A stretch of 11,621 nt of DNA from Chloroflexota bacterium. GTDB lineage: Bacteria; Chloroflexota; Limnocylindria; P2-11E. The notes under the pieces were generated by a model. It was not told the origin of the DNA. It made no database searches and saw only the letters and a program-made list of their open reading frames with translations. The stretch spans positions 1 through 11,621 of the forward strand of contig JACDAF010000107.1 of NCBI GenBank assembly GCA_013695575.1, given 5' to 3'. Made by a program: the position numbers and the translations under genes. Below, piece by piece: positions 1 through 7,422 of the stretch (position 1 is its first letter; each line of letters starts with the position of its first letter).

Positions 1-256
1 CCTTTGCTTGTGTCGTCAAGAATCGCTTCGAGTCCCAGACAGCCGGGTCCTGAGTCTGCGTGACGCCTGTGACGACGTTCGCCCGATTGAGCAGCACCAG
101 AGCCTCTGCTCGATAGGACGGGTCGTCGCCCTCCGTCATCTTGAAAGCCACGAGCCCTGCGATGACGGGCAACGCGATAAAGATCCACTTGCGCCGCCAA
201 ACGATCGCCAGGTAATCGGCGAGCGTTGTTGGCCGGTTCGGAAGTGTTTCTCTCAT
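1..256 (-). CDS. Wzz-type polysaccharide chain-length determinant, N-terminal part (cut by window edge)
   Basis: The minus strand reads open from an ATG at 256 off the left edge, giving 85 residues. The start resembles the Wzz/Wzc N-terminus: a short cytosolic stretch with LADYLAIVWRRKW (residues 12-24), then one hydrophobic membrane segment at about 24-40, then a polar stretch (DDPSYRAEALVLLN) as expected for the outer domain. In the family this protein sets polymer length in Wzy-dependent assembly; some members carry a C-terminal tyrosine kinase, which would lie outside the window. An in-frame ATG at 280 adds eight residues; neither start has a good ribosome site, and TAG stops near 331-336 limit the 5' end. 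It follows the epimerase gene after about 150 bases on the same strand. The family call rests on about 85 residues, so it is good but not certain. Confidence 0.75.
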   Translation of the reverse strand, partial: MRETLPNRPTTLADYLAIVWRRKWIFIALPVIAGLVAFKMTEGDDPSYRAEALVLLNRANVVTGVTQTQDPAVWDSKRFLTTQAK

Positions 257-405
257 CGAGGTGTGCTCTGCGGGCGCCATGTGCGAAGTCGAGGGTCGTT
301 GTTGTTCGCAGCCGTCGGCCTCGAAGAACTACTACCCCCCATTCGCAGGCTAGCAGCGACCGAGCATTCGTCAACGGGACGAAGAAATGGGATCCCGCAG
401 TACTT

Positions 406-1563
406 TCAGCTACCTGCCGACTCCGAGGGCCCAGGAGCCTCCGCAGTCGCAATCCGCGACCCCAGGAAGTTTGTGATGACCGAGGCGGCACGCTCTCCCG
501 CTCGGCCATCCCATAGAGGGAGCTCTCGTGGCGAACGCTCCTCGTCCTGCAGCAACTTCGGGATCGTGCGTATGCACTCCGGATTCATTCCGAGCATGGT
601 GTTCGTTCCGCGCTCGACCGTAATTGGCCGCTCAGTCGTGTTGCGTAACGTGAAGCAGCGCACACCGAGGGCCGACGTCTCCTCCTGAATACCGCCCGAG
701 TCCGTCAGGACAAAGCGTGCTTTGGCCTCGAGCCCCAGGAAGTCGAGGTAGCCGAGTGGGCCAGAAATCGTGATTCCGATCTCCAAGAGCTGCTCGGCAC
801 GTAGCCCGGCATCGGCAAGTCGCGATTCGGTCCTTGGATGGACTGGAAAGACGATCGGCAGGCCAGCGGCGAGCTCCGCTAGAGCGCTGATCGTTCGCCG
901 TAGGAGCTCCGTATCATCCACCAGGGCGGGTCGGTGCAGCGTCACGAGCCCGAACCCGTTGGGCTCGACCCCGAGACGCGACCATGGCTGTCGCGCGACT
1001 GCGGCAGGCAGGTAGCGGAGTACCGAGTCGATCATCGTGTTGCCGACGACGTGGACACGACTCATGTCGATGCCCTCAGCACGAAGATTCGCGACTCCAG
1101 ACTCGGAGTGGACGAGCAGGATCGTGCTCAGATGGTCGGTTAGGCGCCGGTTGGTCTCCTCCGGCATCGACTCGTCGAAGCTGCGGAGGCCCGATTCGAT
1201 GTGCGCGACGGGTACATGAAGCTTTGATGCCGCCAGAGCGGATGCGAGGGTTGAATTGACGTCGCCGGCGACGACGACCAATGCGGGCATGTGCTCGAGC
1301 AGCACTTGCTCGACCCCGAGAAGCGCTTTCGCGGTTTGCTCGCCATGGGTGCCGGACCCCACGCCGAGGAAGAGGTCAGGCTTGGGTAGCTCCAGCTCGT
1401 GGATGAAGACTGCCGACATCTCGTCGTCGTAGTGCTGCTCTGTGTGGACGAGCAAGAGGTCCGGGGGTGTTTCGAGCTCTGCGAGGGCGCGGTACACGGG
1501 CGCGGCTTTCATGAAGTTGGGTCGTGCTCCGACGATGAAGCACACCCGTCGCGAAGCCATCAT
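406..1563 (-). CDS. wecB: UDP-N-acetylglucosamine 2-epimerase, non-hydrolysing
   Basis: A cytosolic enzyme that interconverts UDP-GlcNAc and UDP-ManNAc, supplying ManNAc-type sugars for surface glycans. Numbering from the ATG at 1563 (385 residues, normal for the family), the N-terminal Rossmann half opens with VGARPNFMK. The residues matching the Escherichia coli WecB catalytic set are present: Asp101 in GDVNST, Glu123 in HIESGLR, Glu135 in PEETNR and His210 in TLHRP. The C-terminal half carries the UDP-binding signature DSGGIQEE (288-295) followed by RNTTERP. The last dozen or so residues (AEAPGPSESAGS) are a low-complexity tail. The frame opens further upstream to a TTG at 1578, but tandem ATGs at 1563 and 1560 directly precede the conserved core and are preferred; no strong ribosome site marks either. 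Close relatives act on other UDP-sugars such as UDP-2,3-diacetamido-uronate, so the exact substrate is not fixed. Confidence 0.92.
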   Translation of the reverse strand: MMASRRVCFIVGARPNFMKAAPVYRALAELETPPDLLLVHTEQHYDDEMSAVFIHELELPKPDLFLGVGSGTHGEQTAKALLGVEQVLLEHMPALVVVAGDVNSTLASALAASKLHVPVAHIESGLRSFDESMPEETNRRLTDHLSTILLVHSESGVANLRAEGIDMSRVHVVGNTMIDSVLRYLPAAVARQPWSRLGVEPNGFGLVTLHRPALVDDTELLRRTISALAELAAGLPIVFPVHPRTESRLADAGLRAEQLLEIGITISGPLGYLDFLGLEAKARFVLTDSGGIQEETSALGVRCFTLRNTTERPITVERGTNTMLGMNPECIRTIPKLLQDEERSPRELPLWDGRAGERAASVITNFLGSRIATAEAPGPSESAGS

Positions 1564-1654
1564 CGGTTCTGCGCACAATGCGCTGGAGAAGAGATCGGCC
1601 GCGGGATGCCGGGGTTATAGCCGTTCGGGTACCTGCCCGTACACGGTGCCCGCC

Positions 1655-3097
1655 TCAAGGGGCGCGTGGCTGTGCCGCGCTCAGGAGCGCGTCCAAACGA
1701 CCGGAGGCCGCACCCAGGAACGCGGCGAAGAAGGCGTTCGACGGGCTGTACGGCAGCATCGTCAGGGTCAGCGACATGACGAGATAGCCGAGCGCCGCGC
1801 CCGCGACGGCGCCGGTGAGAAAGAGTGCCTCTCGACTCGAGAAGCTCGCCGTACGGAGCCCTCGCACCAGTACCCAGACTCCGTACGACACTACGAGGAA
1901 CGGGAGGAAGCCAAGGATTCCCTGCTCTGCGAGCAGCCCGACGTACGAGCTGTGCGGGAAGGTGAGTGACTCCACGCCCCCGACCTTCTCTGGAGGCAGT
2001 TGCTCCGCAACCGCGTTGTACTCGTTGACCCCGACGCCGAAGATCGGCGCAGAGCGAAAGATCTGGAGGCCCTGCTCGTAAGTTGCGAGCCGGGCGTCGA
2101 TGTTGTCCGTGTCCTGCGTTCGCGTCGCGATCGTCTCGTTCTGTAGCAGTTGTGGTGCTGCCACCACGGCAACCACGGCCACGAGGCCCATCACCGCGTA
2201 GAGCCGGCCGAACCGGCCGGGGCGGATTCCGAACGATGCGACGATGACCAGGACTGCAGCGAGCCAGGCCGCGCGGAAGAGGGTGAGCATGATCCCAGCA
2301 ATCTCGAGCCCCGCGAGAACGAGTGCCCAGCTGTAGCGACTACCGCGCGGGCGCGACTGAATCCAGTACAGCGTTGCGGCGAGACAGATGACCAAGCTGA
2401 GGCCGTACGGCTCAGGCACGGGGTACGGGCCCGAAACGCGCGCCTGGTCGACCCCTTCGTCAAAGCGGACGGCGCCGCCCGTCAGAGTGGCAAGCTCGAA
2501 GCCCCAGATGCGCTGTGCGACCCCGATTGCGCCGAGGACGCCCCCCGCGAGCATCAGCGCGCCCGTGAGGCGCCGGCCTCGATCAGCGCCGAGCAGGCAG
2601 TAGCGCTCGCACGCGACGAAGAGAATCGCCGGCAGCAAGATCGCGTCGATCCACGTGGCGACGGGCCCGCCCAGCGTGGCACTCGTGGTCACTGACCGCA
2701 GGCCGTATGCGACGACCAGCCAGAGGAGACCAAACGCGAGTGGCCTTGTGTACGCACTCCGCTCACTCGAGCGACGGTTGAGCGCGATGTACACGAGCAT
2801 CCCGCCGATCCAGACGCGATCGAACGTGATCACGGGCTCACCGCGAGGGACCTGGATCAGGTACCCGACCGTCGCCGCAACTGGCCAGACGACGATCGCC
2901 AGCGAGCCGAGAAATGCAATGAGGATGAAGAAGGTGCCGCCCAGGAGTGCCGCCAACAGCAGGAGCGCCGGTGTCTCCCCGAACCTCGCGTCGACCTCGC
3001 CCGAAGCGGTAGCGCCTGAGAGGAGCGCGACTCCGGCTACGACAAGCCACATCGCCGCAGGCCGCAAGGCCGAGTCGGGGTGCGAAGCAGCCCTCAT
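1655..3097 (-). CDS. O-antigen ligase / Wzy-type polymerase membrane protein
   Basis: A polytopic inner-membrane protein of the O-antigen ligase (Wzy_C/WaaL) superfamily, 480 residues from the ATG at 3097. About ten or more hydrophobic segments run through it, for example at roughly 14-30, 43-82, 119-131, 148-162, 176-194, 230-245, 256-289, 298-315, 393-411 and 424-447. The family hallmarks are visible: LTLFRAAWLA (271-280) with Arg275, then a large outer loop with Arg336, the IFGVGVNEY motif (352-360) and PHSSYVGLLAEQG (381-393) with His382. Proteins of this type join lipid-linked glycan to an acceptor or polymerise repeat units; sequence alone does not separate the two. With a Wzz-type gene nearby, polymerase is the better guess. 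A longer GTG start at 3139 is possible, but AAGGA nine bases before the ATG favours 3097. The epimerase follows about 90 bases downstream. Confidence 0.86.
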   Translation of the reverse strand: MRAASHPDSALRPAAMWLVVAGVALLSGATASGEVDARFGETPALLLLAALLGGTFFILIAFLGSLAIVVWPVAATVGYLIQVPRGEPVITFDRVWIGGMLVYIALNRRSSERSAYTRPLAFGLLWLVVAYGLRSVTTSATLGGPVATWIDAILLPAILFVACERYCLLGADRGRRLTGALMLAGGVLGAIGVAQRIWGFELATLTGGAVRFDEGVDQARVSGPYPVPEPYGLSLVICLAATLYWIQSRPRGSRYSWALVLAGLEIAGIMLTLFRAAWLAAVLVIVASFGIRPGRFGRLYAVMGLVAVVAVVAAPQLLQNETIATRTQDTDNIDARLATYEQGLQIFRSAPIFGVGVNEYNAVAEQLPPEKVGGVESLTFPHSSYVGLLAEQGILGFLPFLVVSYGVWVLVRGLRTASFSSREALFLTGAVAGAALGYLVMSLTLTMLPYSPSNAFFAAFLGAASGRLDALLSAAQPRAP

Positions 3098-3254
3098 GCC
3101 CCATGATCCTTCGCTACGCGGCCGCTTGTGCCTCCGCACACGTTATGAAAGCGGCCGCGGCATCCGCGCTTGCGTCGACCTTGCCCTATCGTGCTGGCCT
3201 CCGATCGAAGAGTAGTCGCATGCCGGCAGAAAGGCAGCGAAGAGCTCCTCGGTG
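3098..3254 (-). other. Intergenic gap between methyltransferase and O-antigen ligase genes
   Basis: This 157-base gap is one of the two widest inside the minus-strand cluster. It holds the ligase ribosome site and a GC-rich imperfect dyad around 3148-3170 (AAGCG paired with CGCTT) without a T-run, so it is not a convincing intrinsic terminator. No clear promoter hexamers are seen. It could hold an internal promoter or simply be read through. Confidence 0.35.
3107..3111 (-). promoter_or_regulatory. Ribosome binding site of the O-antigen ligase gene
   Basis: The minus strand reads GAAGGA here, nine bases before the ATG at 3097. The longer GTG start at 3139 has no comparable site in front of it, so this element decides the start. 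Confidence 0.6.
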
Positions 3255-4046
3255 TCACTTCCGACCACGGGCGGTCAAGTACCAGCCGACGGGAAGGGAC
3301 GACAGACGGGCCCGTATCCGCCGCGGCATGTACCTCGTCAAGCAGACTTCGGCGAGCTGAAACGGCGACGGTGTGACTGTGAGGTCGCGGAACCCAGCAG
3401 TCGCAAGGAGATGTCGCAGCTTCTTGCGGCTATAGGCACGCACCAGCGGGCGCGCGCCTATCGACGATATCTCGACGTTCCTCGACAGGACGTTCTCCAT
3501 CGTTCGCTCGCGCAGGAGCTGTCCCTGGAGGACCCCGCTTATCAGGAACTGATTGAGCCAGTAGTGACCGCTGTCGCGGTTGTAGACGATGATCGTCGCA
3601 CGCCCGCCGCCTCGCAAGACGCGGTGGATCTCTGCGAGCGCGCGCGGGAAGTCCGGCGTGTGGTGCAGCACGCCGTTGGAGGAGACTCGGTCGAACGTGT
3701 CGTCAGGGAAGGGAAGTCCTTCGGCGTCGCCTTCGACGACCGTTCCTTCGAGCCCGAGTTGGGCGAGGTGCTTACGCGCCAGCTCGACGTGCCGAGGGGT
3801 GAGGTCGATGCCTGTGACCGTCGCTCCCGCGAGTGCGTATTCACAGAGGTCGATTCCCTGGCCGCAGCCGACGTCGAGCACGTTCAGCCCACGGGCTCCC
3901 TCGTAGTCGAGCGCCCCGGCCATGAACGGTGCGTAGGCACGGCGCCCCCGAAGGAGGCCGGCGAGGTCCGCTGCCGCCGGACCGCACGGGTCCGCCGTCC
4001 ACTGCTCGACCGCTCGCTGCTTGTAGTCGACCGTACTGCTGCGCAC
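3255..4046 (-). CDS. Class I SAM-dependent methyltransferase
   Basis: A cytosolic methyltransferase of the Methyltransf_11/UbiE-like class, 263 residues, transferring a methyl group from S-adenosylmethionine. Motif I is VLDVGCGQG (56-64), the acidic residue that contacts the SAM ribose is Asp81 in GIDLTPRH, and motif GDAEGLPFPDDTFD (106-119) leads into VLHHTPD (126-132), then LAEIHRVLRGGG. The last 100 residues are family-specific and probably hold the acceptor site. The start is GTG at 4046, set by a strong AAAGGAG seven bases upstream. The gene begins 26 bases after the oxidoreductase stop, which implies co-transcription. In this setting the likely acceptor is a sugar or glycan hydroxyl (O-methylation of the repeat unit), but that comes from context only; nothing in the sequence identifies the acceptor. 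Confidence 0.9.
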   Translation of the reverse strand: MRSSTVDYKQRAVEQWTADPCGPAAADLAGLLRGRRAYAPFMAGALDYEGARGLNVLDVGCGQGIDLCEYALAGATVTGIDLTPRHVELARKHLAQLGLEGTVVEGDAEGLPFPDDTFDRVSSNGVLHHTPDFPRALAEIHRVLRGGGRATIIVYNRDSGHYWLNQFLISGVLQGQLLRERTMENVLSRNVEISSIGARPLVRAYSRKKLRHLLATAGFRDLTVTPSPFQLAEVCLTRYMPRRIRARLSSLPVGWYLTARGRK

Positions 4047-4053
4047 GAGATCG

Positions 4054-4060
4054 CTCCTTT
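4054..4060 (-). promoter_or_regulatory. Strong ribosome binding site of the methyltransferase gene
   Basis: The minus strand reads AAAGGAG, seven bases before GTG at 4046. It is the best ribosome site in the window and supports the GTG start. It lies in the 26-base gap after the oxidoreductase stop codon. Confidence 0.8.
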
Positions 4061-4072
4061 CCTCTGACTGCG

Positions 4073-6250
4073 TCAGGACTCTAGGCGGACGGAGCGCGAT
4101 GTCCGCATGGATTCGACTACGGCGAACGTCGCGAGACTGACGTTCGCGATCTCTGCGAGCGCGACTGGCGCCTCGCCGCCCTCGACGCCTCGCAGAAACG
4201 CCTCGACCTCGTGCTGATGGCCCTTGTCCTGTCCGCCAGGTCGAGACTTGCGCGCTCCCGTCGGCCCGAAGAGCTCGAGCTCGCGGTAGTCGTGGAGGAT
4301 GCCCGTGCGATCTGCCGTATACGCCTCGAGCCGCTCCTTCGGCACCTTAGGCGAGCCGTCGGCCACATACAGAATGGTCCCGATGGAGCCGCCCGAGAAT
4401 GTCAGGGTGATCGCAACGTTGTCGCGTGCCTGGATGGGCAGCTCGGGCGCGCCGTAGCCCGTTGCGTGAACGGCGTCGACGTCCTCACCCGTGAGAAACC
4501 TCAGCGAGTCGATGAAGTGACACGCCTCGCCGAGAACGCGCCCGCCGCCCTCTTGGAGATCGTGTGTCCAGTGACCGAGTTCGAGCCGTCCCGCGCTCAC
4601 TCGGTACGAGGCTGCGATTAGGCCTGCTGGTGCCGCCAGGAACTCGCTTAGGTCCCGCAGCAGCGGCGAGAACCGCCGGTTGAAGCCGACCGCCAGGGTT
4701 CCGCGTGCGCCTGCCGCGGACTCCAGAACCGCCTCCAGCTCCTCCCGCGTGAGAGCGAGTGGCTTCTCGCAGAACACGTGCTTCCCGGCCTCTAGCGCCT
4801 CAACCGCGAGGTCCGCGTGCGCCCCGTGACGATTGGCGACGATAACCGCATCGACTTCCTCGTCAGCGATCACCGCAGCTGCGCTGTGGGCGACGCGCGC
4901 GAAGCCGAACTCTCGCTTCGTCGCCTCGGCAGAGGGACCCGTGCCGCCGCCGACGACCTCCAGTTGCGCGCCGGCGCGGAGAAACGCCGGGATCAGGACA
5001 TTCGAGGCGAACGCGCCGGGGCCGATGAGGCCGATGCGGATCGGGCCTGTGTGCGCAGACGCTCCGGGAGAGTCCACGCCGGGACGAGGGAATGTCAGCG
5101 TGAGCGCCTCGCGTGAAGGCTCGACCTCAGTGTCGTAGGAGAGGACGAGCGCACCGCGTGGCCTCTCGCCGGTCGGTCCCGCCAACCGCGCGTACGCCCG
5201 CGCCGCTTCTTCGACTGGGATGACCTCCTCGACGAAGTCCCGGAGGTCGATCTTGCCCCTGGCCTGGAGCTCGAGCACTGCCTCCATGTTCCGCTGCTCC
5301 GTCCAGCGTACGTAGCCGATTGGGTAATCGAGCCCGTGCTCTTCGTACTCTCTGTCGTAGCGCCCGGGACCGTACGAGCGCGAGACCCGCAGGCTGAGCT
5401 CCTTGTCGTACAGCGGTGCACGCGGCGCCTCGATCCGCACGTCGCCGACCACGACGATCGCTCCACGGTCGCGAACGATCTCGGCCGCGAGCAAGAGCGG
5501 ATCGTTCGACGACGTCGCGGCGGTGATGATCGCCTGGTCGACACCGATGCCGCCTGTCTCGGCGAGCACGCGTTTGGCGGTCGCGGGTTCCACAGCCAGG
5601 CCATGATCGGCACCACCTCGCACGGCGGCGTTCGCCCGTGAAGCTTCGATGTCTAGCGCGAAGACCTCCGCTCCTGCGGCACGTAGGAGCCGGCACGCGA
5701 TCTGGCCGACGAGGCCACAGCCGATGACCGCGACGCGGTCACCGACTCGGACGTCCGCGAGACGCGCGCCGTGCAGTGCGATCGCTGCGATCGTCGTCAG
5801 CGAGGCGGACTCGAGTGGCACGCCTGCCGGCACTTTCGCGCAGAGGTTTCGCGGTACGGCGACGATCTCGGCGTGGTTCGCGTATCCTCCGCCTGCGCAG
5901 GCGACCAGGTCGTTGACGTGGAGGCCGCGGACGGCTGCGCCGACCTCTATGACGCGCCCCACGGAGCTGTATCCGACCGGCGTCTCCTCCGAGAGCTTGC
6001 GCTGCACCGCGTCCCGGGTGCTGCGGATTCCTTCGCGGCGAGCGCGGTCGACCACTTCGCGGACGAGGTCCGGGCGCTCGCGCGCCTTCGCCAGCAGAGA
6101 CTTCTGGGAGAGCTCGACGCGTGCGCGCTCGGTCCCTGAGCTGATTGCCGAGAAGACGTTACGGACGAGTACCGAGCCCGCCGAACAGGGAGGCGCGGGG
6201 ACATCTCGAACAACGGTGAGACCGCTGCGATCCTGCAGGACTTGCTTCAC
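4073..6250 (-). CDS. Bi-domain oxidoreductase: medium-chain dehydrogenase fused to Gfo/Idh/MocA dehydrogenase
   Basis: A 725-residue cytosolic fusion of two NAD(P)-binding modules. Residues about 1-375 form a medium-chain (zinc alcohol dehydrogenase-like) half with VACAGGGYANHAEIV (116-130) and a Rossmann loop at GCGLVGQ (177-183). The usual GHE zinc motif is not seen, so a catalytic zinc may be absent. After a linker (about 375-402), residues 403-725 form a Gfo/Idh/MocA half: GLIGPGAFA (407-415), CEKPLAL with Lys496, and GEACHFIDSLRFL (574-586) with His578 and Asp581. Single-domain relatives such as WbpB/WlbA oxidise UDP-sugar acids. This two-domain form is a recurrent but poorly characterised component of polysaccharide loci, so the substrate is unknown. 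The GTG start has GGGAG seven bases upstream and overlaps the glycosyltransferase stop as GTGA, indicating translational coupling. Confidence 0.93.
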   Translation of the reverse strand: MKQVLQDRSGLTVVRDVPAPPCSAGSVLVRNVFSAISSGTERARVELSQKSLLAKARERPDLVREVVDRARREGIRSTRDAVQRKLSEETPVGYSSVGRVIEVGAAVRGLHVNDLVACAGGGYANHAEIVAVPRNLCAKVPAGVPLESASLTTIAAIALHGARLADVRVGDRVAVIGCGLVGQIACRLLRAAGAEVFALDIEASRANAAVRGGADHGLAVEPATAKRVLAETGGIGVDQAIITAATSSNDPLLLAAEIVRDRGAIVVVGDVRIEAPRAPLYDKELSLRVSRSYGPGRYDREYEEHGLDYPIGYVRWTEQRNMEAVLELQARGKIDLRDFVEEVIPVEEAARAYARLAGPTGERPRGALVLSYDTEVEPSREALTLTFPRPGVDSPGASAHTGPIRIGLIGPGAFASNVLIPAFLRAGAQLEVVGGGTGPSAEATKREFGFARVAHSAAAVIADEEVDAVIVANRHGAHADLAVEALEAGKHVFCEKPLALTREELEAVLESAAGARGTLAVGFNRRFSPLLRDLSEFLAAPAGLIAASYRVSAGRLELGHWTHDLQEGGGRVLGEACHFIDSLRFLTGEDVDAVHATGYGAPELPIQARDNVAITLTFSGGSIGTILYVADGSPKVPKERLEAYTADRTGILHDYRELELFGPTGARKSRPGGQDKGHQHEVEAFLRGVEGGEAPVALAEIANVSLATFAVVESMRTSRSVRLES

Positions 6251-7422
6251 GCTGATGCTCCCACATGCACCCGTTTCGGCAAGATGCTCTCGTAGAGGCC
6301 GAGCAGTCGCTGCTCCTCGAGATCCCAGTTGAATCGCTCGAGCGCTAGTCGACGGGCTTCTTTGCGCCTGAGCTCGTACTTCGCGGGGTCGGAGAGGATG
6401 CGCCGGATGGCTTCCGCGATGCTCGCAGGCGAATCAGGATCGAATAGCTCTCCGACTGGCGGATCCCCCTCCGTTACGACGCTCCGTATCTCAGGTAGGT
6501 CGCTGGCTGCGACGGGCAACCCCGCCATCAGGTACTCGAAGAGCTTGTTCGTGTCACCGAGAGAGTTGCTGAAGCTGTCGGCCCTCACCGGAACCAATCC
6601 TACGGATGCAGCCGCCGCCGTCCTGATCAGCTGGTCGAAAGGTCGCGGCGGGAGCAGATGCACCTTCGCTGAGGCGTGGCTCTCCGCCGCCCATCGTACG
6701 ACCAGCTTCAAGTCCTCGTCGCGGCCGAAGCCGATGATTACGAAGTGAACGTCGAGCTGAGCGACGGCCGTTATCACCTCGCGGAACGCGCGCGAGCGCG
6801 CGTAGATCCCGCCCTGGTATAGGACGATCGGCGCGCCCTCCGGGTAACCAGGATTCAGGGGGAGAACCTCGTCGACGCGTACCGGCACGTTTGCGAGGAC
6901 CGAGACATGATCTATGCGATGTCGCTCGCGCAGCTGTTGCGCCCGAGAGTGGTTCGTGGTTATCACGACGTCGCTTCGCCGAACGATGAAACGTTCGGCG
7001 TTCTTCGCGACGAGGCCTGAAATGCGAGCGAGCGGCCCTCTGCTGGTGGGTTCGCCGTACAGTTCGTGCGCGTCGTAGACGAGCCTCGCACGTCGCAGCC
7101 TGCTCGCCGCCCACGCAGCGGGACCGACATGGATGTTGTGAGCGTGATAAGCGTGGGCGCGTGTCCGGAGGATCTCTGTCCACAGACGCAACAGCGTGAG
7201 GACGCGGCCGGCCACGGATACCCGAGCGCGGGTCCCGAGAGAAACCTCGACGACGTCGATACCTCTTGACTGGCGGCGTTCGGTCCGCGGCAGTTCGTAC
7301 CTGCAGCCGATCAGCTTCACACGGTAACCGGCGGAAGCCAGCGATCTCGCTTCTTTCCAGACGCGGGCGTCGAACGTGAGGTCGGAGACAACTGCTGCGC
7401 AGACGTCGTAGCGGTCGCTCAT
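6247..7422 (-). CDS. GT4-like glycosyltransferase (GT-B fold)
   Basis: A 391-residue glycosyltransferase with GT-B architecture, probably cytosolic or membrane-associated, adding a sugar from a nucleotide-sugar donor to the growing lipid-linked unit. The N-terminal acceptor half shows HAHNIHVG (93-100) and YDAHELYGE (116-124). The C-terminal donor half begins near LYQGGIYARSR (201-211) and carries NKLFEYLMAGLPVAAS (292-307), the site equivalent to the EX7E region that binds the donor in GT4 enzymes. Length is typical. Donor, linkage and acceptor cannot be read from sequence. The ATG has AGGA eight bases upstream and overlaps the lyase stop codon as ATGA; its own TGA overlaps the next start as GTGA. 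It is therefore translationally locked between lyase and oxidoreductase, suggesting the three products act on the same sugar or unit. Confidence 0.92.
   Translation of the reverse strand: MSDRYDVCAAVVSDLTFDARVWKEARSLASAGYRVKLIGCRYELPRTERRQSRGIDVVEVSLGTRARVSVAGRVLTLLRLWTEILRTRAHAYHAHNIHVGPAAWAASRLRRARLVYDAHELYGEPTSRGPLARISGLVAKNAERFIVRRSDVVITTNHSRAQQLRERHRIDHVSVLANVPVRVDEVLPLNPGYPEGAPIVLYQGGIYARSRAFREVITAVAQLDVHFVIIGFGRDEDLKLVVRWAAESHASAKVHLLPPRPFDQLIRTAAAASVGLVPVRADSFSNSLGDTNKLFEYLMAGLPVAASDLPEIRSVVTEGDPPVGELFDPDSPASIAEAIRRILSDPAKYELRRKEARRLALERFNWDLEEQRLLGLYESILPKRVHVGASA
6258..6262 (-). promoter_or_regulatory. Ribosome binding site of the bi-domain oxidoreductase gene
   Basis: The minus strand reads GGGAG, seven bases before GTG at 6250. 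It lies inside the 3' end of the glycosyltransferase gene and confirms the GTG start and the GTGA overlap. Confidence 0.7.

Noticed and set aside
8..688. A 226-codon plus-strand open frame at the left edge
   Set aside because: It runs antisense across the conserved Wzz-like start and the epimerase C-terminus and has low-complexity composition.
3098..3139. Extension of the O-antigen ligase gene to a GTG at 3139
   Set aside because: No ribosome site lies before the GTG, whereas AAGGA is well placed for the ATG at 3097.
3252..4067. A 271-codon open frame on the plus strand, antisense to the methyltransferase gene
   Set aside because: The opposite strand has complete methyltransferase motifs and a strong ribosome site; the antisense product is Arg/Asp/Val-rich without recognisable structure.
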